Below are positions 1 to 11,366 of a stretch of DNA of 64,000 nucleotides, piece after piece. Position 1 is the stretch's first letter, and every line of letters starts with the position of its first letter. The notes beneath the pieces are model-generated. The model saw only the letters and a program-made list of their open reading frames with translations, was not told where the DNA came from and ran no database searches. Made by a program: the position numbers and the translations under genes. Source of the stretch: Hansfordia pulvinata (taxonomy: Eukaryota > Ascomycota > Sordariomycetes > Xylariales); the NCBI GenBank assembly GCA_006538405.1, contig BJKQ01000007.1, forward strand, positions 2,108,001 through 2,172,000. The letters run 5' to 3'.

Positions 1-1264
1 AACTTTAGAATCATCCCGCGGCTCGTCGGCTCGCTACCGGATTCTGCGCGCCGTCTCGCGTCTTTCATCTCTCGCACCACGCCGCCGCTGCTCACCCCTC
101 TATGTCTCTCGGCTCCTTGAGCGGACCAAACACCACATGCAACCGATCGATGGCTACCGTTGCCCCCCGGGCGCCTGTGATCTTTGCAGATGCCGTGGAG
201 TTGAAGGGAATCTTATATTCCGTAGGTTCCATTTGTCATTAAGTCAGCGCCCATCTCGGCATCGCATCCGCGCGCCGATAAATGCCCTTCAGGGATATCT
301 TCAACCTTCTTTGCGAAGTAGGTGCCAGGTGGGTAGGTACCTAAGGTACATTTAGGCACGCACATGCGCACTTCCTTACCTCCACTGACAGTGGATGGTG
401 GAGGAGCAAGGTGAAACCGACCAGCCACGACCTGCGCACCGGGTGGCAATTGAAGCAGCTACGAGTAGCTGTGCCTGCCCTGTGGCGCCAACTGCCTGAG
501 GTGAGTGGAGGTGGGCCTGCAGGCTACTTAGGTACCTACCTATTTAAGGTAGGTAGTAGGCTACTCTTCCAAGCATCTATGGATGGTTTGTGTGAGGTAC
601 GAGTACCTGAAGATGACCATGGCTAAGTGGGATAAGCCTTCCATCACCCCAACCAGCTTCCAGATTCCACTTGTCTAAGGCACCTACCTGTATTTCCATA
701 CCATGTAGCCCGGGGAAGGACCTGGAACGGCTTAAAATTTCCTTCTAACAGGAGCAGTACCTACCTGCCTGTGGTGCCGATTACCTATAACCACACCACA
801 TTCATGGAGCATGGACTGAGTAGGTAGGAAGGTACTTGCTGTGGCGCATAGGCACTAAGGTATGTATGACTACATGTACTTCGTTCCTGCCCTCGGCCTC
901 GAGCATCGTGTGCGGAACCGACGATGCTCATTTGACTTAAGGTTGGTAATCAGCCATTCTTCACCATCCAACTTCCAAGTTGAAGACATCATCTTGGGTA
1001 GGTAGGTACGCAAGTACCTTCCACAGGCAACTTGGAAGGAGGTGGAGACCTCCCTCGCAGATTCTAACGCTTCCGATCCGACATTGATGTCCAACCGGCG
1101 ACCAGGCAAACACCAGCGACTCCTTACCGATAGATGCGATTATGGTATTCTGACAATGCCTCGCCTCGCACGCTCCATCACCATCACCATGAGAAGCGGG
1201 TGATCTGGCGACCACCACATTAACCCCCTCCAGCGCCAAGCATCTCTTATTCTCCGACTGCACC
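1..1264. other. Intergenic spacer with GTAGGTA/TACCTAC words
   Basis: No supportable gene was seen here. The stretch carries several copies of the dispersed words GTAGGTA, GGTACCT and TACCTAC, for example near 310-350, 525-560, 770-840 and 1000-1020. It also has TACGAGTA-type words near 457 and 593. The last 100 bases before 1265 are C/T- and C/A-rich, like a fungal 5' leader. The open frames on both strands are short and compositionally random. Confidence 0.6.
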
Positions 1265-1558
1265 ATGCAGAGCGACTCGTCTTCGACTCTGCCGGGTGGG
1301 CTGGAGCACCTCATCCCCACGACGTCCAAGGATCGGCAGTCGGTGGGCGACATGGATCGCGAGAGTCTTGGCAGTCCCCGTACGGCGTGGATCCCCACGA
1401 CCGGCCTTGGCATTCAGGACTCAACAGCTCCGCGCCTGGGAGCACATTGTCGCCACGACAAGGGCCTCGATTACAGCCTTCCTGGCGACCTTCCGGCGGT
1501 CTCTGCGCGCAGACGGCCACGTAGGAAGTCGGATGTTCGAAAAGGATCCTCGTTATGA
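1265..1558 (+). CDS. Doubtful small hypothetical protein (97 aa)
   Basis: An ATG at 1265 sits in a strong context (CACCATG) after a C-rich leader and opens 97 codons rich in Ser, Thr, Asp and Arg, ending in a basic tail. There is no signal peptide, membrane segment or family I recognise. Downstream of about 1420 a different frame, open to about 1757, reads more like protein (residues LRAWEHIVATTRA onward). The real gene could therefore be spliced, for example donor near 1340 and acceptor near 1430, or the locus may be non-coding. A TATTAAAG-like signal follows at about 1628. RNA evidence would be needed to choose between these readings. Confidence 0.25.
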   Translation: MQSDSSSTLPGGLEHLIPTTSKDRQSVGDMDRESLGSPRTAWIPTTGLGIQDSTAPRLGAHCRHDKGLDYSLPGDLPAVSARRRPRRKSDVRKGSSL

Positions 1559-1969
1559 CGACCCCGGACGCTGCACAGGAGCCGCAGTGCCGAAGCAGGC
1601 ATGTCTTGGCCCTGCCTGCTGTCGTTTTATTAAAGAATGTTCTTGGCCCTTTCTTCCTCTTCCGAACCCTTTGACAAGTGACGATGCTCTTTTCCCTTCG
1701 CTAAACAAGAGCCCCTTGTTCTCTCCCGCCCGTCGTCATTCCTGGCCTGGGACTTGAGCCAGCTTCATTTGCAGGACACGTACGGCTCAAACCCGACAAC
1801 ATTTGGCGGCCTCCATCCAACGTCTTGGGCACCGGCTGTCCCATCACAACCTTCACTTATCCAGCATACCGCACAATCCAGGTTATAAAGAACCACAACA
1901 GCCTCACCCGGTAGCGACGTCCACTATCACGCCAATTATTCAGGTATAACACAACAGAAACGCCAAGTA
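1559..1969. promoter_or_regulatory. Probable promoter and 5'UTR of the secreted-protein gene
   Basis: This is non-coding sequence directly upstream of the ATG at 1970. The segment 1840-1965 is rich in CACAAC/ACAACA and lacks guanine runs, as fungal 5' leaders usually are. TATAAAG at about 1885 is a possible TATA-like element 85 bases before the ATG, but no start site can be read from sequence. Confidence 0.35.
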
Positions 1970-3271
1970 ATGAAACCGGTCTTCGTTGCCGTCTGCGCCT
2001 CGGCGTCATGCGCCGCGGCCGCGGGGCTCTCCCTTGACTCGCGGGTTGGAAGCGAGCGGCGCTTCAGTCAGCGCGCCGAATCCCTCAAGAAGGCGGCCAA
2101 ACATAACGATTATTTTGACCTCACAGCATTTGACCCCTCACAGGTCATCCTGCAGACCAATAAGCACAACAAGGAGGCGGAGGAATGGAACGAGGCCCTG
2201 CGCGAGGCGCAAGAGGAAGAGCGACGCCGGAAAGAGCAGGACGAGCAAGATGCCGAGCACCACTCACTTCACAAGCGTTTTTGGATGCTTCTCTTGTCGC
2301 TTTTCAGTCTGGCAGCCAAGGGCGCCATGACCGCCGCCGACATGGCCATGAAAGACTCGGGAGTTAAGCCTTGGGAACCAGCAAGTGGGAATTGCGCAAG
2401 TAAGTCCTCGCGCCTACCCCCCAAATTGGCCACGCCCAGCGTGTTCGCGTGGCCAGTGCCCTGCTTCCCCAAGAGTATCAACTAACACGAAGGGTGCCCC
2501 CGACACAGTCGAAATTGCGGCAGAGCTCAAAGGGCCCGGAAAAGGATATCGCTGTTACGCATCGGCGTCTCCTGCAGGCGAAGACGCCTATACCAGCTTT
2601 GACTGGGACTGCAATATCAACGAGGTGGCCGAGTACACGTTCCCGGACGCCAATGATGGTAAAGACGACGACGACGACGACGACGGCAAGGATGCTGGGC
2701 ACGCCGGAAAGAAGAAGAAGAGAAGGGTCAAGCCGAGTGTTGGCACCATCAAGATCGCTTGGTCGGAAGAAGGGGACTTTGACAACCACAAGAACGAGAC
2801 GGAGAACGTGCATATTATTGACAAGGTGGAGAAACGCAAAACCTGGAAGGAACACGATGGCCTAGATGCCCCTCAAATTGGCTTCATGACTCTGAAAGAT
2901 CCCCGCGGAATGGATCTGTGGGTTCGTAAGTTGCGACCCCGTCTCCCCAAACCCGTACTGAAGAGGCCATCGCTTTTGTAGTCCCTTGCGTGACTTGGCT
3001 GACACATCTCAACCTGAACAGACTCTCAGGATGACAGTTCAAGGACAATTTGCACGTTCAAAAGATACGACGGCAAGAAGAACTCCTATAAGTGGTAAGT
3101 TTCCCTGGTCTCTGGCGCCATCGATTCGTGCCGATGGAGATGCTGACTCTTGGCAGCGGTGCGCCCTGCAAATATGCCGACGAGAACCCGGACGCGGCGT
3201 CCCTGGTCGCTGGAGGCTTGAGGAAACGTCTGTACAAGCTCCTGGGGCGGCCAGACCCGTTGTGGATATGA
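1970..3271 (+). CDS. Secreted cysteine-containing protein of unknown function (4 exons)
   Basis: Proposed exons are 1970-2399, 2509-2925, 3022-3094 and 3157-3271, joined by GTAAGT-type introns of 109, 96 and 62 nt; intron 1 contains CTAAC before its acceptor. The joined frame is 1035 nt, or 344 residues. Residues 1-19 are a typical signal peptide (MKPVFVAVCASASCAAAAG). A charged Glu/Arg helix lies at about 66-95 and a hydrophobic stretch (FWMLLLSLFSLAAKG) at about 104-119, which could be an amphipathic or membrane segment. After it come six cysteines (C142, then in YRC, WDC, TIC, KCG and APC), which suggests disulfides in an extracellular fold. A run of seven Asp at about 196-202 is followed by a KKKKRR patch. 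I recognise no family. The splice structure is well supported because all phases agree; the function is unknown. It could be a cell-wall or effector-like protein, which is inference. Confidence 0.8.
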
Positions 3272-4260
3272 GCACCGAACATAAGCCGCGAGCGGCCTTA
3301 CTTTATTTCTTCTATGCTGGGCGTGGCCGGTCGATTGACTCGACTGGACCTTTACCTGCTTCGCCCCCCTCTGCGTCACACATTCATTATCGGCCTGATT
3401 TACCAGCCTACTATTGACCGCGTTATAACGCCTTATGCCGTGTGGTTACGGAGAGCTCAGTGGGCCGTCCCGTACGAAAGCACGCAGGGTAACGCGGTCC
3501 CAAATTCGTCATGTATTTTGATTATTGTACATAATTCTGCTAGCTATGAGAAGGAGGACGAGCTGGCACATGGGTTCTTGGATGTATTCCGCCCGCACCA
3601 TGGAGAATTGATGAACATGATACCCCCTTCACTCGACGACCGCCGGAGAGTGTTCGCCAGGCAATTGCAACCCTATAGCCGGCTGCGAAAGTGAGAGGAC
3701 AGTGTGTCATGACGGCAGGCAACGTGCCATCGCCCACAGCCGGGGGGATGCTGGTCCGCGGGGCGGGGGGCTGGTGATCCGTTCAGGATCCAGAGGGATG
3801 CTGGCGGCGATGATGCTGCCTGAACCTCGGCGCAATGCTGCGCTGGCAGAGTGGCAATGGTCGGCCGCCGGGGGATGCGGTGGGGCAAGGGATTCGGCGA
3901 GATCTCCCCCGTCGCCACGGCGTCAATGTCTGATGCAACCGACGGTGGCGCACGGGGTGTCGCAGCTCTGATGAGAGAAGAGCCAAGGGGGCGACAGGGC
4001 TTTATAGGCTGGCGGTGCGTTCCGAGTAGTGGCCTACCTACTACCTAACTAATCGCGAGGCGGGTCACAGCGAGTTTCCCCATCAAAGGGCCGTTGCTCG
4101 TTGGCGCGGACCTAGAGCCCGGTCATTGATGAGATCCCCTCCGAGACCTACTGGAGGGCCCGTCTGCCGCTCATGCGCGCCGAGCCCCAGCCGCAGGTGC
4201 GATCTCGTCGCGGGATGGCCACCGTGAACCGGCTGCCCCGCCGCCCGGCGCGAAGTCGGT

Positions 4261-4291
<31 letters not shown>

Positions 4292-5857
4292 ACGTCATGA
4301 CTCGGCCGGTTTTCCTCCTCTTTCCGGGTGTCCTGCATCGCGGCGCAACGACCCGGCGGCGCCCGAAACCTAACGTAGCGGGCGGACGGCCGATTAGTTT
4401 TCGGATGGGTTGAAAATTGAAAAGGGCCGGCCGGTGCCCCTCTCGTTTCTCGGTCTCTCCCTCTCTCAACCACTCACTCACTCACTCACACACACAAACA
4501 TACATTCGCCCACCCCCTAGTGGATTCTGCGATCGAACCAGGCTGCGATGGACGAGTGAATATTTGACCGCTGCATGCCGCACCCGACACTGTGACGCAA
4601 CAGAGGACAGACGACGACGACGACGACGACGCGATGGCGGTGGCGATGGCAGGGCCAATGTGAGACGATTGACACACACCACGTCCGCCTTGACGCTCCG
4701 AGATTCTCAACGAATCTGCTTGACGACGGGTGTCACGATGACGGGGCTGCCAGCGGGAGCAGCACTGAGCACCGCGCTGCACCGCACCGGCCCAGCCAAG
4801 ATGAGGAGACGATGGGCTACCTCCCCAGGACCGACGCGGCACTGTCTTGGCGGCCGCGATGCCGAGTTTGCTGCGAAAGCGGAGACCACCACCCTCATTC
4901 TGGGACGACAAGGCCTGGGCATTGGCTTGGCTGGCAGAGGGATGCGAGGGCCGTGGGCTGTCGAGCGGGTGCCATTGGACGGCGAAGGCGACGCGGGAGG
5001 GACCTGAACCAAAGGGGTCCCGTTCACACCTGTCCGTCCATGGGCCTCATCTCCCTCGGATTGAAGGATGAGACGGAGAAGCGAGCGCGCTCGTCGGCTT
5101 GGCTCTCCTCTCTTGGCTCTTCTGAGGGCGTTTTCCTCTTCGCTGGCACCACTTCAAGTACGTAGGTAACTACTTACCTACATACCTAATAAGAGGTACC
5201 GTACGACGAGCCGTACCCGGACCCAAGGTAGAGCTATCGCCAACAATCAGCCAATACACTGGTAGGTAGGTAAGGTCTTCGCCCCGACCTACATAATCAG
5301 AGGCCGGTCGTTACTTCCCTTGAGCGCCGACCAACGCAGAGGCTCGAGGTACCTCGTTTGGAAAGCAAATATTGAACACTGATGAAAGTGGCGGCGAACC
5401 CGGCGCCTTCCCACGTGTGTGTGGGCTGCGCCCGGGAGCCGCAACCAACGCGGGCCCCCCAGTCGCCGACGCAGACAGGCCTCCCGCCACAACTTGCAGG
5501 GTCGGGTCTCGCAATAAATCAGTCGTGCCCCCATTTCCTCTCCGCCCCCGTCAGCATCGACGCTCGGCTGGCCTTCTTCAACAACGGCGCTGCTCATCTG
5601 ATCCCGCTCCCGCCGGCCTCGCCTTTGACTCGACGCCCCTCCGTCTAAACTCTACTGCAGCCAGAGCACCACGACCAGCAGCTGCTCAGGGAGCAGCTTC
5701 TCCGAATCCAACTCACACAACCTACCCAACTTACCACCTACCTTAGACATCTGGCTCGACAAAGCAAGCAGCCCGAGACCTGCGCCTCGCCCGCAGAGCG
5801 CCTCGCCCCAACTCGCCGCGCCGCGCCCCTACAACACAACACCAGACGTTGCCCGCC
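3272..5857. other. Intergenic spacer before the CDF transporter gene
   Basis: No supportable gene was seen. The stretch holds a (TGGC)n microsatellite at 4259-4291, a CTCACTCACTCACACACA leader-like tract at about 4465-4500 and a (GAC)n run at about 4610-4632. GTAGGTA/TACCTA words occur at 4028-4050, 5158-5190 and 5260-5275. From 5700 to 5857 the sequence becomes rich in CCTACC, ACAACAC and CCGC, as expected for the 5'UTR of the next gene. Open frames around 4417-5027 on both strands are GC-driven and look like chance. Confidence 0.55.
4259..4291. repeat. (TGGC)n tetranucleotide microsatellite
   Basis: About eight consecutive TGGC units are visible in spacer DNA upstream of the CDF transporter gene. 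Confidence 0.95.
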
Positions 5858-7360
5858 ATGGAGCCCGACCTGTCCTCCAGCATCACGATGCACCCGCATC
5901 CCTTCCGCCTCCACCAGCACGACCGCCACTCCAGCTCCGGCGGCCGCTCCTCCGCCCACCACAGCCCCCGGCCGCACACGTCCCCCGCCAATCACCCCCC
6001 GGGCATGGAGGCTAGCAGCACCGGCGTCGAGGCCGCCGACGCCCCCGACCACCACCACGCCGCCGTCGCCCGCCTACAGCCCCACGACAGCACCGGCGCT
6101 CCCGATGATGTCGAGTCGCAGTCGGGCATCAGCCGCTTCCGCCACAGCGACCCCTACAACCTGGCGGCCTCGCTCAAGACGGACCAGCAGCTCAGCGACA
6201 TCCGAGCCAACAGCTCGCGGAAGCGCGACGGGCCCAGCAACGCCGCCGGCTCCGGCACCGGCACCGGCACCGGCACCGGCACCGGCACCGCCGCCAAGGC
6301 CACCAAGGCCGGCCGCGCCCTGGAGACGCCGTTCCTCGGCTCGCGGCGGCGCCAGGCCAAGAAGATCCGCGACTTCTACGAGAACCAGAACGAGCGGATC
6401 CAGCGCATGCTCAAGAGCGTCGAGGAGCACCGCGCCGAGGCGGCGCAGGAGCAGGACGACGAGTCGTTCCGCGTCAAGACGGCCGTCTGGGGCTCGTTCC
6501 TGGCCAACATCATCCTGTCGGTCCTGCAGGTCTACGGCGCCGTCGCCTCGGGCTCGCTGTCCCTCTTCACCACCATGGCCGACTCCATCTTCGACCCGGC
6601 CAGCAACCTGATGCTGATCCTGGCCAACCGGGCCGTGCGCCGCGTCGACCCCAACCGCTTCCCCTCGGGCAAGGCTCGCCTCGAGACGTCGGGCAACATT
6701 GCCTTCTCCTTCCTCATGACGGCCGTGTCGCTGATCCTCATTGCCTTTTCGTGCCAGGAGCTGGTCGAGCACCCCAAGAACGACGAGACGACGGGCTTCA
6801 ACCTGCCATCCGTGATCGCGGTCGCCGTCGCGTTCGGCACCAAGCTGGGCCTCTTCTTCTACTGCTGGGGCATCAAGGACAAGTACAGCCAGGTGGACAT
6901 CCTGTGGCAGGACCACCGCAACGACCTGCTGATCAACGGCTTCGGCATCCTGACCTCGGTCGGCGGCTCCAAGCTGGTGTGGTGGATCGACCCGCTGGGC
7001 GCCATTGTGCTGTCGGTGCTCATCAGCTGCATCTGGCTGCGCACCGCCTTCCTCGAGTTCATGCTGCTGGTCGGCGTCGTGGCCAGCACCGAGACGCAGC
7101 AGCTCATCACGTACGTGTGCGTGACGCACTCGCCCGACATCCTGGGCATCGACACGGTGCGCGTGTACCACAGCGGGCCCCGGCTCATCGCCGAGGTCGA
7201 CGTGGTCATGGCCGCCGAGTCGACCCTGCGCGCCACCCACGACGTCGCCGAGGAGCTGCAGTTCAAGCTCGAGGGCCTGCCCGACATTGAGCGCGCGTAC
7301 GTCCACGTCGACTACGAGACGTCGCACAAGCCGGAGCACTTTTACAAGAAGGACATTTGA
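5858..7360 (+). CDS. Mn-type cation diffusion facilitator (CDF) transporter
   Basis: This single-exon gene encodes 500 residues from the ATG at 5858 (GCCATGG context). An upstream in-frame TTG is not a eukaryotic start. CDF proteins are membrane antiporters that move divalent metals out of the cytosol in exchange for protons. Residues 1-200 are a long disordered, His/Ser/Pro-rich cytosolic N terminus with a Gly-Thr dipeptide repeat at about 132-143. About six membrane segments follow from roughly residue 205 to 400. The two metal-site motifs have the DxxxD form: DSIFD at 242-246 and DHRND at 352-356. In the CDF family DxxxD motifs mark the manganese group, whereas Zn-CDFs carry HxxxD. The C-terminal cytosolic domain (about 400-490) ends with the HVDYE motif typical of CDF dimerisation domains. 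The likely job is Mn2+ sequestration into the vacuole or secretory pathway. The family is certain; metal and compartment are inferred from the motif. Confidence 0.93.
   Translation: MEPDLSSSITMHPHPFRLHQHDRHSSSGGRSSAHHSPRPHTSPANHPPGMEASSTGVEAADAPDHHHAAVARLQPHDSTGAPDDVESQSGISRFRHSDPYNLAASLKTDQQLSDIRANSSRKRDGPSNAAGSGTGTGTGTGTGTAAKATKAGRALETPFLGSRRRQAKKIRDFYENQNERIQRMLKSVEEHRAEAAQEQDDESFRVKTAVWGSFLANIILSVLQVYGAVASGSLSLFTTMADSIFDPASNLMLILANRAVRRVDPNRFPSGKARLETSGNIAFSFLMTAVSLILIAFSCQELVEHPKNDETTGFNLPSVIAVAVAFGTKLGLFFYCWGIKDKYSQVDILWQDHRNDLLINGFGILTSVGGSKLVWWIDPLGAIVLSVLISCIWLRTAFLEFMLLVGVVASTETQQLITYVCVTHSPDILGIDTVRVYHSGPRLIAEVDVVMAAESTLRATHDVAEELQFKLEGLPDIERAYVHVDYETSHKPEHFYKKDI
6254..6289 (+). 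repeat. In-frame GGCACC hexanucleotide repeat (Gly-Thr)6
   Basis: Six perfect GGCACC units encode alternating Gly-Thr in the disordered N terminus of the CDF transporter. Being a multiple of three, unit gain or loss keeps the frame. Confidence 0.95.
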
Positions 7361-8408
7361 GAGACCAGCAGGCCCCCACGGTAGGGCTTTTTGGTTTTAT
7401 GGGTTGAAGGGGGAGGGGGCCGCATGAAGCTCTCAAAGGTGCTCGGGATGAAGCAGGGTCGACAATGGCGATTTGGCTGAGAGATGGCCAGGGCTGTATG
7501 TGGCGTCGAAATTGCTCGCGCTCCTTTCCTTGCGTAATTTCGCCTTCAGTTTGTCAGTTGGCAACGCGAAGAAGACAGTATTGTCGAACTCGTTTGGCCC
7601 AATATCAATGCAGGCTTTCAGAATAGAATCACCTTTGGCAGCCTGCTGCGCTCACGGCGTCGGTGTGCGAAGAACCCATAGACATCAGCAAAAACAACAA
7701 TGATAACAACGATAACAACAACAACAGCAAATCCAGCTCACATACAGAGTCGATCAAAAAAATAACAGAAGCGGGCCAGTGTCTTCCCGTTATCTATCGC
7801 GATGGGGAGAATCAAGGTGCAGTAACATGCCAGACGCGACGCAAAAGCCGCGCCCACGACGCGAACCCAAGGGAGCGGGCGAGGCACGCCGGAAGCCAGG
7901 CGTTCCCATTCCCGCGCGTCCGAGGATGAGACACGGGCTGGGCGGTGATGGGCTTGGACTGGGGGCGCTCCCAGCGAAGCCGCCGGGTGAATAGAACGGG
8001 GGCTTTCTTTCTTTTTTTTTCTTTCTTCCTTTCTTTGTTCCTGTTCTTTGGTCAAGTTGACTGGTCCCGGCTCACAAGTAGATGTAGATGGGTCCTTGTT
8101 ATAGCACGGCGGCGGCAGCCCAGGCAATCTGACATGGTGGGCCGGGGCCGGGGATACCCAAGGCACGTTCGTCGGCTCGTTGCCAGCCGCTCTCGCGCGT
8201 TCGCACGACGAAGCCTTGCGCGTACCTGGTTTTGGGACGAGCGGTGGCGGCTTCGCGACTGGAAAACCCCTTGCGCAAAGAGGTTCGCGACTCGAGTTGC
8301 TCAGACCCTGAGGGCTTGATTGAAGGGTTGCAGCTGCAAAGTTACACACCGCGGAGGAAGGGGGCGGGGTGCCACAGAACATGTCATGTTCCAGTGGGGT
8401 TCGTGGCT

Positions 8409-8440
8409 CCCTGACCCCGACCCTGACCCTGACCCTGACC
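8409..8440. repeat. Telomere-like CCCTGA tract
   Basis: About five tandem CCCTGA or CCCCGA units (TCAGGG on the other strand), a one-base variant of the TTAGGG telomere unit of filamentous fungi. It is too short and too internal to be a chromosome end. Confidence 0.85.
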
Positions 8441-9204
8441 ACGATACGAACTCACATCGCGGGGTCCCAACCTGGTCCCGTGTCGTGTCACCCCGTTGCT
8501 ACTTGCCTCCTGTATTTTGAAAGTCTTTACCCGGGGGTGTGGGGGGACAGGAGAGGAATGGAGACGGGTGTCATCAGAAGCCTGGTAGTTGACTGTATCC
8601 ACGACACACGCATACGCACAGGTACAATACGATTTTGAGGGGCCTGTATTGATTTGACTCATCTGCTGCGCTTCGGCCCGCGCGAGGCGCAAAGTCGTGC
8701 GCCCGGCTTCGTGCTCTCCGTCTCCTCCGCGGGCAAAGCCTGGAAATTTGAAGTGCAGACCAGGTGATGCTACCTGCAAGCATGAGCCCGGGTGCCGCAC
8801 AGGACCGGAACGGGGTTGCGTCGCATTCTGCTGTGCCTCCCCCAGCATTGATTATCTGCCTCAGTTTCTCCGTCTGCTAGAGAATCTCACATCCAGACAT
8901 CTCATCTCATTTCCGGTCTCCGCACGAGCACACGCCTGTGAACTCGCCAGGAGAGGACTGCCACACACACACTTACCTTGCATTCGAATGCATCCCGTTC
9001 GGGAGAGGTGGAAGAAAGACGACTCCCCCGCCTTTTCCCCCGCTCTGTCCCCAGATCGTCGCTGCAGAGGTCGGTCGGGTGACAGCGTCGGCGAGAGGGG
9101 GATGACGTCTTGACATGTACCTACTTTACCTTACCTTACCTTTACTCCAAGGGGCGGGTGGTTTTGTTTGATAGATCCATTGTACGCGATAAATGGATGG
9201 TGGT

Positions 9205-9261
9205 CTCCTCCTCCTCTTCCTCCTCCTCCTCCACCTCCTCTCGGCAGCCGTCTTCGTGCAG

Positions 9262-9310
<49 letters not shown>
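9205..9310. repeat. (CTC)n tract followed by (CA)n microsatellite
   Basis: A CTC/CCT-rich trinucleotide tract at about 9207-9240 is followed by an almost perfect (CA)n run at 9264-9310. Open frames through this block are products of the repeat, not genes. Confidence 0.95.
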
Positions 9311-9314
<4 letters not shown>

Positions 9315-9565
9315 CCCGTGCGCTCGTTGCCCAATGCGGCTGCGATGGCCACGGGTTGCGAGATGTGGTTGGCCCAGGCCGGCCCGCTGATCTCGGGGAT
9401 CGGCGGCGGTCCGGCGGCCCCACCGGGCAGCGCTTCGGTCACGAGTAAACTCGTACATGCGCGGGGGCCCTGATGTTCGGCCGGTGGCACAGGCGGGAAG
9501 GGACCAGGTGGAAGCGTAGGTACAACGTGCGCATATACGAAGACGAGTAATCGTTACGCCACCGG

Positions 9566-9585
9566 TTTTTTTTTTTTTTTTTTTT
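9566..9585. repeat. Homopolymer T20
   Basis: Twenty consecutive T residues in spacer DNA. There is no transposon body next to it that would make it a poly(A) tail. Confidence 0.95.
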
Positions 9586-10832
9586 ATCATATGAAGATTG
9601 TACATAGCGGGCCGACCGACGGGCGGGTCCTCGGGCCGGACGGGCGGCAGCATCACGGAGAAAGCTGGCGGGCCCAGTCTGTCTGGGGGAGCATGAACGC
9701 GAGGGGCTTTTGCTGGCCTCCCTACCGAACTTTTTTTCATTTTTTCATTGCTAGCGAGCGGACTGACTCTCTGGGGATTGTTGGAGTGGGACGGACGTCC
9801 AGTGGAAGAAAGAGTTGGGGGGCGAGGAAGGCGTACGAGTACCTGCGTGCCTTTCATTTGCCTACCTAGGAAGCTACATACCTCTGGCAGAGGTACGAGT
9901 ACGAGTAAAGTGCGTGCGTACGCGTTGAGCTGCTACCACTTACATATCACGCACGCATGTGTACCGCTAAGTGCCTCTTCCAAAGCCCCACCAGCCGGCC
10001 AGACCCCAACTGGAACGGCCGCTCGGGCCGTCTGTACAGACGAGTCAGGCACGCGCGTTTGTCGTTTGTCGCGCGACTTGGAAGCCGGACAAGGCCTTTG
10101 TTTGCGACGCTGGTGGCTGTCAGTCTCTCCAGGCAACCACCACGCATTGAATACTCATGGTGCTGCATGCGTGCGATTGCTGTTCCCATGATGTGTAGGT
10201 AGGTAGGTAACCACGGCAGGCCAGAGTATGACTCCCCATCTCCTTCAATGACAGAGGCACAAGCTGGAGCTGTGCCGGCTTCATCTTGGTTGACCTGGAA
10301 TGTCACCAGGTACCCCTAAGGGAGAATGTACCACCCAGATACTTCATCAAGTGTCAGCAGGTGTGGACTGCCACCAGCATTCAATCTACCTAGTACACAC
10401 ATGTACATGTAAAAACACTCATGACTGAGAAGCACTGCTTGCAGAAGTCTAACTAAATGATATGGAAGAGATAAATGAAGAGGGACAGACAGAGACAGAG
10501 ACAGGACCATAGAAGAGACCTGGTAAGAGACGCAGAGCAAGACGCGACCAGGATCAGAGCTCTAATTGCCGCGTCTTGCCGCTAGGTAACAGACGTGGGG
10601 ACCAGCTCTTTAATTTATCCCCATGCCATTGTTGTTTTGCCCATCCCATCAGACGATCCCCTCCTCTTCCTCTCCACACAGCTCACAGCTGCACTGAGCC
10701 CTGCATCTGCCACTGCATGCATTGATCTATCTGCTATCCATCCACCTGGCCCCTCAGGACTGGCTGTCACTGGCAATCAATCAAGATAATCCATTGCAAG
10801 TGGTGTGGGCAGGTGAGAGGGCCCTGGCCACT

Positions 10833-10860
10833 GTGCAGTGCAGTGCAGTGCAGTGCAGTA
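10833..10860. repeat. (GTGCA)n pentanucleotide microsatellite
   Basis: About five tandem GTGCA units are visible about 500 bases upstream of the glycogenin start codon. Confidence 0.9.
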
Positions 10861-11366
10861 CTGAGCAAAGAGAGGTACAGAGTACCTAGGTACTTACACA
10901 CACAAACACCCAGCAACGCGACTGGGCGTGCCTGGAGCTCAGGCAGTTAGTGCAGTTGACCTTGCATAGCACCAGCTTCACTAACCTAAGCCACCACAGC
11001 AGCAGTACAGTTGACACGGGACGCGCCTAAACCTCCCACTTGGCCCATATCACCCTCCTGCCTCCTCCCACCTCCCACCTCACCTTACCTCGCCTCACCT
11101 TATCTCACCTCCCCCACCTCGCATCACTGACCCTGATTCTTCTGCAGCTCTAAGACACCTGCATACCTTTACTCTGCTCCTGTCCACCTCCCCTTTGCCC
11201 TCCCCTCCTCTTAGCCCTGCTGCTACGTGTGTGTGCCTCTCACCCCTCGCCCTCTCCCCATCCCATCTCCCTCACTTTCTGCCCCTCTCTTCCATCTCCT
11301 GTGTATCCCCTCTTGTTGTCTCCAACCAGCACACCCACTGGCCTTGCCTTCCCCCTGCCGCACAGG

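Larger units (their letters stand above)
7361..11366. other. Intergenic spacer between CDF transporter and glycogenin genes
   Basis: I see no supportable gene in these 4 kb. The stretch holds many simple repeats: an AACAACAA-type tract at 7695-7730, a CCCTGA tract at 8409-8440, CTC and CA tracts at 9205-9310, a T20 run at 9566-9585 and an AGTGC tract at 10833-10860. GTAGGTA and TACGAGTA words occur at 9836-9908 and 10196-10208. From about 11035 to 11366 the sequence is strongly C/T-rich (CCTCCCACCTCACC and similar), a typical pyrimidine-rich fungal promoter and leader, so this part probably drives glycogenin. Confidence 0.6.

Noticed and set aside
6074..7339. 421-codon open frame opposite the CDF transporter gene
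   Set aside because: It is a shadow of the GC-rich codons of the real gene; it has no domain and the plus-strand motifs are unambiguous.
9566..9585. T20 run as the poly(A) tail of a minus-strand retroelement
   Set aside because: No reverse transcriptase, SINE-like promoter boxes or target-site duplication could be seen next to it; the same applies to the T22 run at 50958-50979.
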